Assembly: GCA_910584125.1 (NCBI GenBank)
Contig: CAJTXU010000006.1
Location: forward strand, 1-64,000
DNA length: 64,000 nt
DNA from: an uncultured Muribaculaceae bacterium
Lineage (GTDB): Bacteria; Bacteroidota; Bacteroidia; Bacteroidales; Muribaculaceae
Direction of reading: 5' to 3'
Below are positions 30,376-39,500 of the stretch, in pieces. Position numbers and translations under genes: made by a program. Position 1 is the first letter of the stretch. Each line of letters opens with the position of its first letter. The notes under the pieces are model-generated. The model had not been told where the DNA came from, ran no database searches, and saw only the letters and a program-made list of their open reading frames with translations.

Positions 30376-32247
30376 ATGAGCGATATTATCAGACTTCTTC
30401 CCGACTCGGTGGCCAATCAGATAGCCGCCGGCGAGGTGATCCAGCGTCCGGCGTCCGTCATCAAGGAACTTGTGGAGAACGCCGTCGATGCCGGAGCCAC
30501 CGACATACGTATCGTTGTGAAAGATGCCGGCAAGACGCTCATCCAGGTGGCCGACAACGGTTCGGGCATGTCTGAGACCGATGTGCGCATGGCCTTCGAG
30601 CGTCACGCCACGTCAAAGATAAAGAAAGCCGACGACCTCTTCACGCTGCGCACCATGGGCTTCCGCGGAGAGGCGCTTCCCTCGATATGTGCCATTTCGG
30701 AAGTCGAGGTGCGGACGCGTACGGCCGATTCGCAGATAGGCACGCGGATGGTCATCGTCGGCTCGAAGGTCACCGAGCAGGAACCCTGCGTCTGCGAAAA
30801 GGGAACTGTCATCTCCGTGCGCAAGATATTCTTCAACGTCCCGGCGCGCCGCAAGTTCCTGAAGAGCGACAACGTCGAGCTCTCCAACATCATGCGCGAG
30901 TTCGAGCGTCTCGCCCTGGTCAACAACCATATCCGCCTCGGCATCGACAACGGCACGCGTCAGCTCGACCTGCGGGCCGCGAGTCTGCGGCTACGCATCG
31001 AGGATATATGGAAAGGCACGCTCAAATCCGACCATCTCATCCCGGTCGACGTCGACACGTCTCTCGTCAAGATCGAGGGATTCGTCTCGCGCCCGGAGTT
31101 CGCACGCAGGCGAAACCCCCTGCAATACCTCATAGTCAATGGTCGCAACATGCGCCATCCCTATTTCCACAAGGCGATTGTCAGTTGCTACGAGTCGCTG
31201 ATCGCAAGCGACACGATGCCCAACTATTTCGTCAAGTTCACTGTCGATCCGGCCACAATCGACGTCAACATCCATCCCACCAAGAACGAGATAAAGTTCG
31301 AATACGAGCAGCAGATATGGCCGATACTCGTGTCGGCCGTCAAGACGGCTCTCGGGAAGTATTCGGCTGTGCCGAGCATCGATTTCAGCGCCGATCCGGT
31401 GCCGCTGCACCCGTTGCGCGCCGGAGACATGCCGACGGCGCCGAGGGTTGAATACCGCGACGATTACAATCCTTTCGCCTCCCAGCGCCAGCGCGCCGAC
31501 CGGCCCGCGTCCAACTGGGAGAGGCTCTACGACGCCTTCCGCAACGGCGGCCGTGAGAGCGAGCTTGTCGACGCGCCAGTGCCGGAGAGGTCTGCCGAGA
31601 CGACTATGCCTCCGCAGGACGGGGATGGTCAGCAGCTGTTCGCCGAAAGTGCGGGCGTGTCGGAAGTAGCACCGCTATGCATGCAGTATGCCTCGAAATA
31701 TATAGTGACCACCACCCGCGACGGACTTGTGATCATCGACCAGCACCGTGCCCACGTCAAGATACTTTACGAGGAATACCTGCAGAAGATAGGCAAGGCC
31801 GAGGCCGTTTCGCAGACGGTGATGTTTCCCGAGCCCATCGAACTCGACGAGAGCCAGCAGACCGCGCTCGGCGAGGTGATGGACGAACTGCGCCGCATCG
31901 GATTCACGCTCGAATATGAAGAGGGCACCACCTGGCGCGTCACCGCAGTCCCCGCGATGCTCAAGAACGCCGAACCGCGTGATGTGATCATGAGGATACT
32001 CGACTCCGTCACGGCCGACTCCGTCAACTACGGCAAGGAGGGCAATGTCGCCTCCGGGCTCAACGAGCGCGTGGCCCTTGTCATGGCGCGGTCTGCGGCC
32101 ATAAGGCGCGGCCAGAAATTGACCGTTACCGAAATGGAAAGTATTACGGGAAGCCTCTTCAGCATGCCCGACCCCTCGCTCACGCCGTCGGGCAACAGAA
32201 TATTCTCCGTTCTTGACGAAACGTATATTCAGCGTATATTTGATTGA
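30376..32247 (+). CDS. mutL: DNA mismatch repair protein MutL
   Basis: 623 residues. The GHKL ATPase domain has E35 in IKELVENAVDAGA, DNGSGM (D60) and TMGFRGEALPSI. The transducer domain carries VNGRNMRHPYFHKA and VNIHPTKNEIKF. The C-terminal dimerisation domain is present, but the endonuclease motif DQHA(X)2E(X)4E reads DQHRAHVKILYE (from D455), with the first Glu replaced by V461. It links MutS to downstream repair. It ends the surA-ostA-mutL run. Confidence 0.95.
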   Translation: MSDIIRLLPDSVANQIAAGEVIQRPASVIKELVENAVDAGATDIRIVVKDAGKTLIQVADNGSGMSETDVRMAFERHATSKIKKADDLFTLRTMGFRGEALPSICAISEVEVRTRTADSQIGTRMVIVGSKVTEQEPCVCEKGTVISVRKIFFNVPARRKFLKSDNVELSNIMREFERLALVNNHIRLGIDNGTRQLDLRAASLRLRIEDIWKGTLKSDHLIPVDVDTSLVKIEGFVSRPEFARRRNPLQYLIVNGRNMRHPYFHKAIVSCYESLIASDTMPNYFVKFTVDPATIDVNIHPTKNEIKFEYEQQIWPILVSAVKTALGKYSAVPSIDFSADPVPLHPLRAGDMPTAPRVEYRDDYNPFASQRQRADRPASNWERLYDAFRNGGRESELVDAPVPERSAETTMPPQDGDGQQLFAESAGVSEVAPLCMQYASKYIVTTTRDGLVIIDQHRAHVKILYEEYLQKIGKAEAVSQTVMFPEPIELDESQQTALGEVMDELRRIGFTLEYEEGTTWRVTAVPAMLKNAEPRDVIMRILDSVTADSVNYGKEGNVASGLNERVALVMARSAAIRRGQKLTVTEMESITGSLFSMPDPSLTPSGNRIFSVLDETYIQRIFD

Positions 32248-32330
32248 CAGACAGGCTGTCGGACCATTGGTTCGGTATATGTAGCTGTGCCGTGTCCGGA
32301 ACTGAGAGAGCGATTTAAATAAAGATAGCA

Positions 32331-32363
32331 AGAGGCCCCGCAGACTCAGTCTGCGGAGCCTCT
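32331..32363. terminator. Bidirectional terminator between mutL and malQ
   Basis: A long nested inverted repeat: AGAGGC/GCCTCT outside and the perfect 9-bp CCGCAGACT/AGTCTGCGG inside with a one-base apparent loop. It lies between two convergent genes. The U-tracts are short on both sides. Confidence 0.75.
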
Positions 32364-32421
32364 TTGGGCTTACGCTTTCGGGCTTTGCCCTCAACTCCCG
32401 ACGGGGACTACGCTCTGGGGC

Positions 32422-35097
32422 TTAGCGGCCGGACTCCTGGATCTTGGCCAGAAGCATGTCGTTGAAAGATTTCTGGGCCATCAGCTCCTCGACTGTGAGG
32501 TGCATGCGGTAGCGCCAGTAGTGACGCGGGTTAGACGGGTCATTGATCTGCTCTTCGGCGGGGTTCTGGCGGCGAAGTGCGCCGTCGGCCGAAAGCCAGT
32601 CCTGAAGCGGCAGGATGGTGAGCATCGCCGGGCTCTTGAGGTGCAGGTCGAGAATCTTGTCGCAGATCCAGGGCTCGGCGAAGTAGGGTGCCTCTCCGCC
32701 TTCGTGGAGCACGTTGTTGTAGTAGTGCTGGGCCTTTTCATGGTCTGACTCCCACCATGCGCGGATGCCGCCCATGTCGTGGGTCGACGTAGTGCAGACG
32801 CTGTAGTAGGGATAGTGCCACGTGTCGCCGAACTCGGCCTGCGGATCCTTGGGCATGCGCTGGATCTCGAGGCTCAGGATCTCAAGCTGGTGCATCACGG
32901 CGGGGACGCAGTCGGGGATCATGCCGAGGTCCTCGCCGCAGGCGAGCATTGACGTCGAGTCGAGCAGCGGCGGAAGCTTCCACATCGCCTTGCCATACCA
33001 GAAGTCGTTGTGACGGTGGTAGAAGAAGTCGTTGTAGAGGCGGTTGAACGACCACTTCGCGTAATCGCTGAGTATCCGGTACTGATAGGAGTACTGGGCG
33101 GCGATGCGGGGATGGTAGTGGCCTTTCTGATAGGGATCCTCGATGAAGAGCACGTCGTCGATGATGCCGAGCAGGGCGTTGCGGAGACTGTTGTTCTTCT
33201 CGTTCTGCTCCTGGGCGTCAAAATAGCGCTCCACCTTGAGCTGGGTGTTGAACTCAGGCTTCAGACCGTAGCGGTCGCCGCCGATGCGGTCGAGGAAACG
33301 CTCGCGGGCCTCGTCGGTGTATTCGCCGAAGAAGTCGTTGAGCATCCATTCGAGAATGAGCGGGTTGGTCTGGAGGTCGGTGTCGATCCAGAAGTCGTAG
33401 CTGTTGCGCAGTTCATCGGCCGAGAACGGCATGGCGGGGTTGAAATATCCGAGCAGGCCGTGCGAGGCGTCGAGAGGAATCTGCCATATGCGGAAGAATC
33501 CGAGGATGTGGTCGATACGGTAGGCGTCGAAATATTCCGACATCTTGCGGAAGCGGTCTTTCCACCATTGGAAACCGTCTTCGGCCATTGCGTCCCAGTT
33601 GTAGGTGGGCAGGCCCCAGTTCTGGCCGAGCACCGAGAAATCGTCCGGCGGCGCGCCGGCCTGACAATCGATGTTGAAAAGGCGGGGTGAGCGCCATGCG
33701 TCAGCGCTGTAACGGCTTATGCCGATAGGAATGTCGCCCTTGAGCACCACGCCGTGGCTGTGGGCATAGTCGCGGGCCTCGCGCAGCTGGCGGTCGAGAT
33801 GATATTGCAGGAAGTAGATGAAGTCCGCTTTCTGCTGGCGTCCGGCCACGAACTCCCTGACCATATTCTCGTCGTAGACGGCATACTGGCCCCACTGGAA
33901 GTGGTCGGGGGTCTGGAATTCCTCGCGAAGCACGCACCATGCGGCGTAGGGGAAGAGCCAGTATTCGTTGGCGGCCACGAACTCCTTGAAGTCCTTGCGG
34001 CGCTTGGTGGCTCCCGAATCCTGTGCGAAGAGCTCGCGCATGTATTCGAGCTTGGCGTTGTTGACGCGCTCGTAGTCGACGGTGGTCATCATGTTGAGCT
34101 CCGTGCGCAGTTTGTTGTAATATGCGCGACGGTTTTCGTCCTTGAGCGTGCCGGCCGTCTCCAGGTCGATGAACATGGGGTGGAGCGCGAACGACGAGTT
34201 GGCCTTGTAGGGGTAGGAGTCAACCCATGTGCCGGTCATGGTCGTGTCGTTGATGGGCAGGATCTGCAGGATGTTCTGGCCTGTCATGACACACCAGTCG
34301 ACCATCTTCTTCATATCCATGAAATCGCCGACGCCGAAATTCTCCTCGGTGCGGATTGAGAACACGGGAATAGCCGTTCCGGCTCCGCGCCAACCAGGCT
34401 TGGGGTTGGCGAAGCGCGTGCCGTCGATCACGACCGTCTCGCCTTTGCCCTGCGGGCGAATGCCGTAGACTCGGTTGTTCATGGCCTCCCAGCCGGTGAC
34501 GTCGCCATCTTTGTTGACAACCAGGAACTTGTATTCGAACGGAACCTTGAGTCGGTCGAGCGGCAGGTTGATCTCCCACGTGGGGAAATTATGGTCGTTG
34601 AGACGCAGGGCGCGTTTGGGATCCCAGTCGCCGAGATACTCGCCCTCGCCGGTTACGGCCAGGCACTCGTCGGGTGCGATCATGGGCGCCTCGATGCGGA
34701 TATTGAGCGTGTCGGGCAGGGTTGGGAGCTGCGGTGCGCGGTTGTCGCGGCGCAGGATGCCGTCGATGAACGCCGACGAGTAGAAAGGCTTGTCGGCCGG
34801 CAGGTCGTGCCAGTTGTCGAACAGCATGTATCCCTTCACGCCCTCGCCGGGACGGAAGATGTGGTGCTCGCCCCATTCGAAACGCCAGGCGCGGTTCTCG
34901 GCCTTGACCACGAAGTAATAGTCGAATTCAGCGGGTTCGCCCTCCGTCTCGAGCGTGAATTGCCACTGGTCGGGACTCACGAGGTTCATCTCCACACCCT
35001 CGCGGGCGTCGCCGTTGCCGAGCTCGGGAATCGAGCCGCAGAGGTATACGCTCTCACCCCAGTTGGTGTGGTAGGTGATGTTGAATGTAATTTTCAT
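32422..35097 (-). CDS. malQ: 4-alpha-glucanotransferase (GH77) with two N-terminal CBM20 domains
   Basis: 891 residues. Two starch-binding CBM20 domains (about 1-115 and 130-240; WRFEWGEHHIFRPGEG and WEINLPLDRLKVPFEYKF regions) precede a GH77 barrel. The nucleophile is D529 in YRIDHILGFFRIW. The acid/base Glu lies in CGEDLGMIPD, and the third carboxylate in TSTHDMGG. The cytoplasmic enzyme transfers glucan segments in glycogen or maltodextrin use. The double CBM20 plus GH77 layout matches the DPE2 type rather than the short E. coli MalQ. It is 53 bp downstream of nrdJ. Confidence 0.94.
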   Translation of the reverse strand: MKITFNITYHTNWGESVYLCGSIPELGNGDAREGVEMNLVSPDQWQFTLETEGEPAEFDYYFVVKAENRAWRFEWGEHHIFRPGEGVKGYMLFDNWHDLPADKPFYSSAFIDGILRRDNRAPQLPTLPDTLNIRIEAPMIAPDECLAVTGEGEYLGDWDPKRALRLNDHNFPTWEINLPLDRLKVPFEYKFLVVNKDGDVTGWEAMNNRVYGIRPQGKGETVVIDGTRFANPKPGWRGAGTAIPVFSIRTEENFGVGDFMDMKKMVDWCVMTGQNILQILPINDTTMTGTWVDSYPYKANSSFALHPMFIDLETAGTLKDENRRAYYNKLRTELNMMTTVDYERVNNAKLEYMRELFAQDSGATKRRKDFKEFVAANEYWLFPYAAWCVLREEFQTPDHFQWGQYAVYDENMVREFVAGRQQKADFIYFLQYHLDRQLREARDYAHSHGVVLKGDIPIGISRYSADAWRSPRLFNIDCQAGAPPDDFSVLGQNWGLPTYNWDAMAEDGFQWWKDRFRKMSEYFDAYRIDHILGFFRIWQIPLDASHGLLGYFNPAMPFSADELRNSYDFWIDTDLQTNPLILEWMLNDFFGEYTDEARERFLDRIGGDRYGLKPEFNTQLKVERYFDAQEQNEKNNSLRNALLGIIDDVLFIEDPYQKGHYHPRIAAQYSYQYRILSDYAKWSFNRLYNDFFYHRHNDFWYGKAMWKLPPLLDSTSMLACGEDLGMIPDCVPAVMHQLEILSLEIQRMPKDPQAEFGDTWHYPYYSVCTTSTHDMGGIRAWWESDHEKAQHYYNNVLHEGGEAPYFAEPWICDKILDLHLKSPAMLTILPLQDWLSADGALRRQNPAEEQINDPSNPRHYWRYRMHLTVEELMAQKSFNDMLLAKIQESGR

Positions 35098-35150
35098 TAT
35101 CTTGAATTTTAGGTTTTAAGATTTCAGGTAGTCGGCGCCGGCGGGGGCCG

Positions 35151-37688
35151 TCAGCCTCCGCATTTCGAGTTGCCGCAGGAGGTGCAGATCAGGCAGCCCT
35201 CCTGGTAGACGAGCGTCTCCGCTCCGCAGTTGGGACATTTCTGGCCGGTGGCGGCGGTTCCGTTGGTGAGGTATTTCTTCAGCGCGCGCTCCACGCCCAT
35301 CTTCCATGTGTTGATGTTGGTCGAGTCGAGCTCGAGACCTCCGACGAGCTTGAGCACCTGGTCGATTGGCATACCGTAACGCAGGACGCCCGAGATGAGC
35401 TTGGCGTAGTTCCAGAACTCGGGGTTGAACTTCTCGCTCAGTCCCTCGATGGTGGTCTTGTATCCTCGCTTGTTGATGAACTGGAAGTCGTAACGCTTGT
35501 TTCCCTTTTCGTCCACTGTCTTGATTATTTTGCCCTTGTTGACGCTCTTGGGGCAGAAGATGCCGTCTTCGTCGTCGGCCAGACCGGTGAAGATCTCATA
35601 GGGCTGGTCGTTGACCAGACCGACGAAGGCAATCCATTTCTCCTTGTTGTTCTGGAATCTGACGACGTCGGCGTCGAGCTCGGCGGGGCGTTTGGAGATG
35701 TGGGCCGGAGTGGCCATAAGGGGAACGTTGGGAGTCTTCTTGACCGATTCGAGCACGTTGTTGCGCGAGCCGTCGCGGTATACTGTGCATCCCTTGCAAC
35801 CTGCTTTCCATGCCTCGACATAGAGGCGGTTGACGAGTTCCTCGGAGACGTCTGCCGGAAGGTTGATGGTCACCGAGATCGAATGGTCAACCCATTTCTG
35901 CACGGCACCCTGCATACGGACCTTCTCGAGCCAGTCGACGTCGTTGCTCGTGGCCTTGTAATAGGGCGAGCGCGCCACGAGCTGCTCGATCTCGTCGGGG
36001 CTCATGTTTCGCTTGGCCTCGATGCCGTTGACGCGCATCCATTCGAGGAACTTGTGGTGATAGACGAGGTATTCCTCGAAAGCGTCGCCGACTTCGTCGA
36101 CAAAGTCGACCTTGACGTCGGGGTCTCCCGGATTGACCTTGCGCTTGCGCTTGTATACGGGCAGGAACACAGGTTCGATGCCCGAAGATGTCTGGGTCAT
36201 GATCGAGGTCGTGCCGGTGGGGGCGATGGTGAGACAGGCGATGTTGCGGCGTCCCGATTTCGTCATGCGCTCATAGAGTTCCGGGTCGGCCTCGCGGATA
36301 CGCGCTATGTAGGGGTTGTCTTTCTCACGCTCGGCGTCATAGACCTCGAAGGCGCCTCGCTCCTCGGCCATGACGACCGACGCGCGGTAATAGGCGAGAG
36401 CCAGGGCGCGGTGGACGGACACTGAGAATTCCGTCGCTTCGGGCGTGCCGTATCTCAGGCTAAGTGCGGCGAGCATGTCGCCCTCTCCGGTCGTGCCGCA
36501 GCCCGTGCGGCGTCCGGCGAGTGTCTTCTTGCGTATTTTTTTCCAGAGGTTGAGTTCGGTGCCCTTGACTTCTGCGGTCTCGGGGTCTGATTCGATTTTC
36601 TCGATGATGGTGTCGATTTTCTCCATCTCGAGGTCGATGATGTCGTCCATGATTCGCTGGGCCTTGCCGACATGGTCGGCGAAAAGCTCGAAATCGAACT
36701 CGGCCTGCGGCGTGAAGGGATTCTTCACATAGCTGTAAAGGTTGATGGCCACGAGGCGGCAGCTGTCGTAGGGGCAGAGCGGAATCTCGCCGCAGGGGTT
36801 GGTCGAGACGGTCTCGAACCCGAGCTCGGCGTAGCAGTCGGGCAGCGACTCGCGCTGGATGGTGTCCCAGAAGAGTACGCCGGGCTCGGCGCTTTTCCAA
36901 GCGTTATGCACGATTTTGCCCCATAGCCGGGCGGCATCCACCTCCTTGACCGTCATAGGGTTGTCCGAGACGATGGGGAACTGTGCGCGATAGGTGGTGC
37001 GCTCGGTGGCGCAGCGCATGAAGTCGTCGTCAATCTTGACTGAGACATTGGCGCCCGTCACCTTTCCCTCCGTCATCTTGGCGTCGATGAAATCCTCGGC
37101 GTCGGGGTGCTTGATGCTGACGGTCATCATCAGGGCTCCCCGGCGGCCGTCCTGCGCGACCTCGCGCGTCGAGTTGCTGTATCTCTCCATGAAGGGCACC
37201 AGACCGGTTGACGTCAGCGCCGAGTTCTTGACCGGGCTTCCCTTGGGGCGGATGTGCGACAGGTCGTGGCCCACGCCTCCGCGGCGTTTCATGAGCTGCA
37301 CCTGCTCCTCGTCGATGCGGATTATGCCGCCGTAGGAGTCGGGATGCCCGTCGAGGCCGATTACGAAACAGTTGGAGAGCGAGCCGACCTGATGGTTGTT
37401 GCCGATTCCGGCCATCGGGCTTCCCTGAGGCACGATATAACGGAATCCCTGCAGGAGTCCGAATACGGTCTCCTCGCTCATCGGGTTGGGATACTTGTTC
37501 TCGATGCGGACTATTTCCGACGCTATGCGCCGGTGCATGTCGTCGGGGGTCAACTCATAGTAGACACCGTCGGAGTCCTTGAGGGCGTACTTGCTCGCCC
37601 ATACGCGCGCGGCCAGTTCGTCGCCCTTGAAATATTCAAGCGACGCGGCATACGCTTCGTTGTAGGTGTAATGTTGTTGATCAGACAT
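35151..37688 (-). CDS. nrdJ: Adenosylcobalamin-dependent ribonucleotide reductase (class II)
   Basis: 845 residues. It makes deoxyribonucleotides with a B12-derived radical, independent of oxygen. C107 in GSLSNCFVIG and the active-site pair C299/E301 in NPCGEIPLCP are present. A C-terminal TSCPD-like domain and a Cys-rich tail (CPNCG, then CLICTSCGNSKCGG) follow, supplying redox or zinc cysteines. There is no partner small subunit. I looked for a B12 riboswitch in the 177 bp upstream and saw none. A weak -7-like TAACTTTA lies on the minus strand at 37772-37779. Confidence 0.93.
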   Translation of the reverse strand: MSDQQHYTYNEAYAASLEYFKGDELAARVWASKYALKDSDGVYYELTPDDMHRRIASEIVRIENKYPNPMSEETVFGLLQGFRYIVPQGSPMAGIGNNHQVGSLSNCFVIGLDGHPDSYGGIIRIDEEQVQLMKRRGGVGHDLSHIRPKGSPVKNSALTSTGLVPFMERYSNSTREVAQDGRRGALMMTVSIKHPDAEDFIDAKMTEGKVTGANVSVKIDDDFMRCATERTTYRAQFPIVSDNPMTVKEVDAARLWGKIVHNAWKSAEPGVLFWDTIQRESLPDCYAELGFETVSTNPCGEIPLCPYDSCRLVAINLYSYVKNPFTPQAEFDFELFADHVGKAQRIMDDIIDLEMEKIDTIIEKIESDPETAEVKGTELNLWKKIRKKTLAGRRTGCGTTGEGDMLAALSLRYGTPEATEFSVSVHRALALAYYRASVVMAEERGAFEVYDAEREKDNPYIARIREADPELYERMTKSGRRNIACLTIAPTGTTSIMTQTSSGIEPVFLPVYKRKRKVNPGDPDVKVDFVDEVGDAFEEYLVYHHKFLEWMRVNGIEAKRNMSPDEIEQLVARSPYYKATSNDVDWLEKVRMQGAVQKWVDHSISVTINLPADVSEELVNRLYVEAWKAGCKGCTVYRDGSRNNVLESVKKTPNVPLMATPAHISKRPAELDADVVRFQNNKEKWIAFVGLVNDQPYEIFTGLADDEDGIFCPKSVNKGKIIKTVDEKGNKRYDFQFINKRGYKTTIEGLSEKFNPEFWNYAKLISGVLRYGMPIDQVLKLVGGLELDSTNINTWKMGVERALKKYLTNGTAATGQKCPNCGAETLVYQEGCLICTSCGNSKCGG

Positions 37689-37865
37689 CTTTGATTAAGC
37701 CTTTCGGCATATTTTTCATGCATCGCGGCCTACTCGGGGCCGCAGGTGATTTTATTTGGCTTTTGAAAATGTAAAGTTAGCCAAAAATTCTCAAATATGG
37801 GCAATGGAGGTCTGATTTTTTGTCAACAATTTTGTGCGGAGCTTTCGTGAAGTTGTCCGATTCGG

Positions 37866-38483
37866 TCAATTCTGGCATATGTCGATGGTGGCGGTGTCGC
37901 TCTTCGCGCTACGTGACGCGCGGCTCGGCCGCCGCACCGCGCCGGTGTCGCCGGAAGCCTTGGGTTCATAGAACAATATGACCTTGAGCTGATGGGAGTC
38001 CTCGATCTTATAGCAGTTCTGCTCGGCCACATACGCGCCGCGTACATGATTGTCTCTGAGAGTCTCGCGCAGCAGCGAGGCTTCGGCCAGCACGAATCGT
38101 CCGACACGCGCGCCGTTGAAATAGACGTCATACCATTCCACTCCCCCTTCGCCGCAGGGGACGATCTCCACCGGCTCGCCGGGCAGGAGAGTGTGGAGTT
38201 CGTCGGAGCCTTTGTCCGTGTCAGGACCGCACGAGAGGTTGAGCGTCAGGCACGGTTGGTGTCCGTGGCGTTCGAGAATGCCGTCGATGCGAGCCGTCAT
38301 GTCGCGGTAGGCCTGTTCGCCGATCAGATCGATCGTGCCGGCATCTCCCGTCTCCTCACGCAATTTCTGCAGACGTTCAAGTCTCTCGACTTGGCGCCTC
38401 CTCAACACCTTGCGTCGGGCCTCGAGGTTGAAGGCCACGGCCGCGACGGCCAGTATCAATATTACGAGTATCAGATCAATCAT
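37866..38483 (-). CDS. Membrane-anchored protein with a possible HIRAN-like domain
   Basis: 205 residues from the ATG at 38483 (MIDLILVILILAVAAVAF gives one N-terminal membrane helix); an upstream ATG at 38528 would add 15 polar residues. After the helix comes an Arg/Glu-rich coiled region, then a beta-rich domain. That domain holds LPGEPVEIVPCG, VYFNGARVGRFV and RGAYVAEQNCYKIED, loosely reminiscent of HIRAN domains. The tail is Arg/Ser-rich. I do not recognise the gene with confidence; the HIRAN idea is inference. Function unknown. Confidence 0.6.
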   Translation of the reverse strand: MIDLILVILILAVAAVAFNLEARRKVLRRRQVERLERLQKLREETGDAGTIDLIGEQAYRDMTARIDGILERHGHQPCLTLNLSCGPDTDKGSDELHTLLPGEPVEIVPCGEGGVEWYDVYFNGARVGRFVLAEASLLRETLRDNHVRGAYVAEQNCYKIEDSHQLKVILFYEPKASGDTGAVRRPSRASRSAKSDTATIDICQN

Positions 38484-38593
38484 ACCAATACAACCAATTG
38501 ACACCCACATTGGATTGTTAACCGGCATTTAATTTGTGGATTATTTCTGAAAGCCGCGTGGCAAATGAAAAGGGGAGAGATTAAAATGAAAAG

Positions 38594-38619
38594 AGGAGCA
38601 GACCTCACGGCCGGCTCCT
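38594..38619 (-). terminator. Possible terminator of the TlpA-Omp28 operon
   Basis: AGGAGC (38594-38599) pairs with GCTCCT (38614-38619); on the minus strand the hairpin is followed by CTTTTCATTTTAAT. It lies about 110 bp after the last gene. A second weak hairpin (CTGCC/GGCAG near 38705-38720) is closer to the gene. The rest of the 38484-38731 gap shows a 10-bp direct repeat (ATTGCAACCA) near 38643 and 38659 and nothing else. Confidence 0.5.
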
Positions 38620-38731
38620 TCTGTTGGGTGTCCAAACTATTAATTGCAACCAAGAAATATTGCAACCATGAAAAAAACTTTTCGCTTGTTTCAAGACAAG
38701 TTCCTGCCAGTTCGGGCAGTCTTGCACCATG

Positions 38732-39424
38732 TCATTTCACGATGAGCTTGCCTGATTTTGTGCCGAGCGTGTAGACGTATACACCCTTTGCGAGACCGAC
38801 GGTGGAGATTGCTCCGTTGCCCTCAACCTCAGTTGTCAGCACGCGTTCGCCGGCCTGGCTGTAGAGTGCGAGCGTGCAGGAATCCTCCACGCTGTATTCC
38901 AGCGAACCGTTTACGCTCGTGAGCTGGGCTGCCTTCTCGTAGACTCCAATCACGCTTCCGCCTTCCGTGGAGTTGCAGACAAGTACAAACTCTACCTTCG
39001 ACGCAGGATTGCCGACATACTCGGCGCTGATCTCCGTAGTTACGTTCTCGGGTACCTTGATGTTGTCAAAATCCTCGGCATAGCCCATGTAATGGAACTC
39101 AATGTTGAGAGGAGTGCCCGCTGTGAGCTGGAGGTTGTTTTTCTCCACGCGCGTGCCGGGAGTGCACGTACCTCCGCAGCATACCATTATATTCTGGCCA
39201 GTCGTGCAGGTTGCGACCAGATTCACGTTGCCGTTGATGTCGCTTGAGAGCATGATTTCAGGTAAATATTCCCACTCACCATTTTCAAGATCAACGTTAC
39301 CGTCATTGAACGACACTTTGCTTCCCGGCACAATGGGTGTGCCTTCAAGCGTGAACGAAAGAGTCTGCGCCTGTGCGCCGGCTGCGAGTATGGCGGCAGC
39401 CGCCAGCATGTAGATTTTCTTCAT
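38732..39424 (-). CDS. Secreted protein with a T9SS type A sorting domain
   Basis: 230 residues: a signal peptide (MKKIYMLAAAAILAAGAQAQ), a beta-rich middle with cysteine pairs (NIMVCCGGTCTPG), and a C-terminal domain of about 75 residues ending GKLIVK. The end pattern (LALYSQAGERVLTTEVEG, then GLAKGVYVYTLGTKSGK) is the usual type IX secretion sorting signal, so the protein should be exported across the outer membrane. It is the last gene of the TlpA-DUF6029-Omp28 run, 76 bp after its neighbour. Function unknown. Confidence 0.8.
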   Translation of the reverse strand: MKKIYMLAAAAILAAGAQAQTLSFTLEGTPIVPGSKVSFNDGNVDLENGEWEYLPEIMLSSDINGNVNLVATCTTGQNIMVCCGGTCTPGTRVEKNNLQLTAGTPLNIEFHYMGYAEDFDNIKVPENVTTEISAEYVGNPASKVEFVLVCNSTEGGSVIGVYEKAAQLTSVNGSLEYSVEDSCTLALYSQAGERVLTTEVEGNGAISTVGLAKGVYVYTLGTKSGKLIVK

Positions 39425-39500
39425 ATCTTATGGTTTTAAAATTTATTTTGAGACGGATGACCTTCGGCCTATGCCTCAGGTCATCCTTAATCACTTCGGT

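Noticed and set aside
35104..35131. Possible further heptamer array upstream of malQ
   Set aside because: The four 7-mers there agree too poorly (GAATTTT, AGGTTTT, AAGATTT, CAGGTAG) to call a repeat.
37689..37865. Possible cobalamin riboswitch upstream of the B12-dependent reductase
   Set aside because: I looked for the B12-box (GCCACTG-like) and a conserved multi-stem leader and saw neither on the minus strand.
38668..38745. 25-codon plus-strand frame MKKTFRLFQDK
   Set aside because: It overlaps the 3' end of the T9SS gene, has no promoter and no recognisable similarity.
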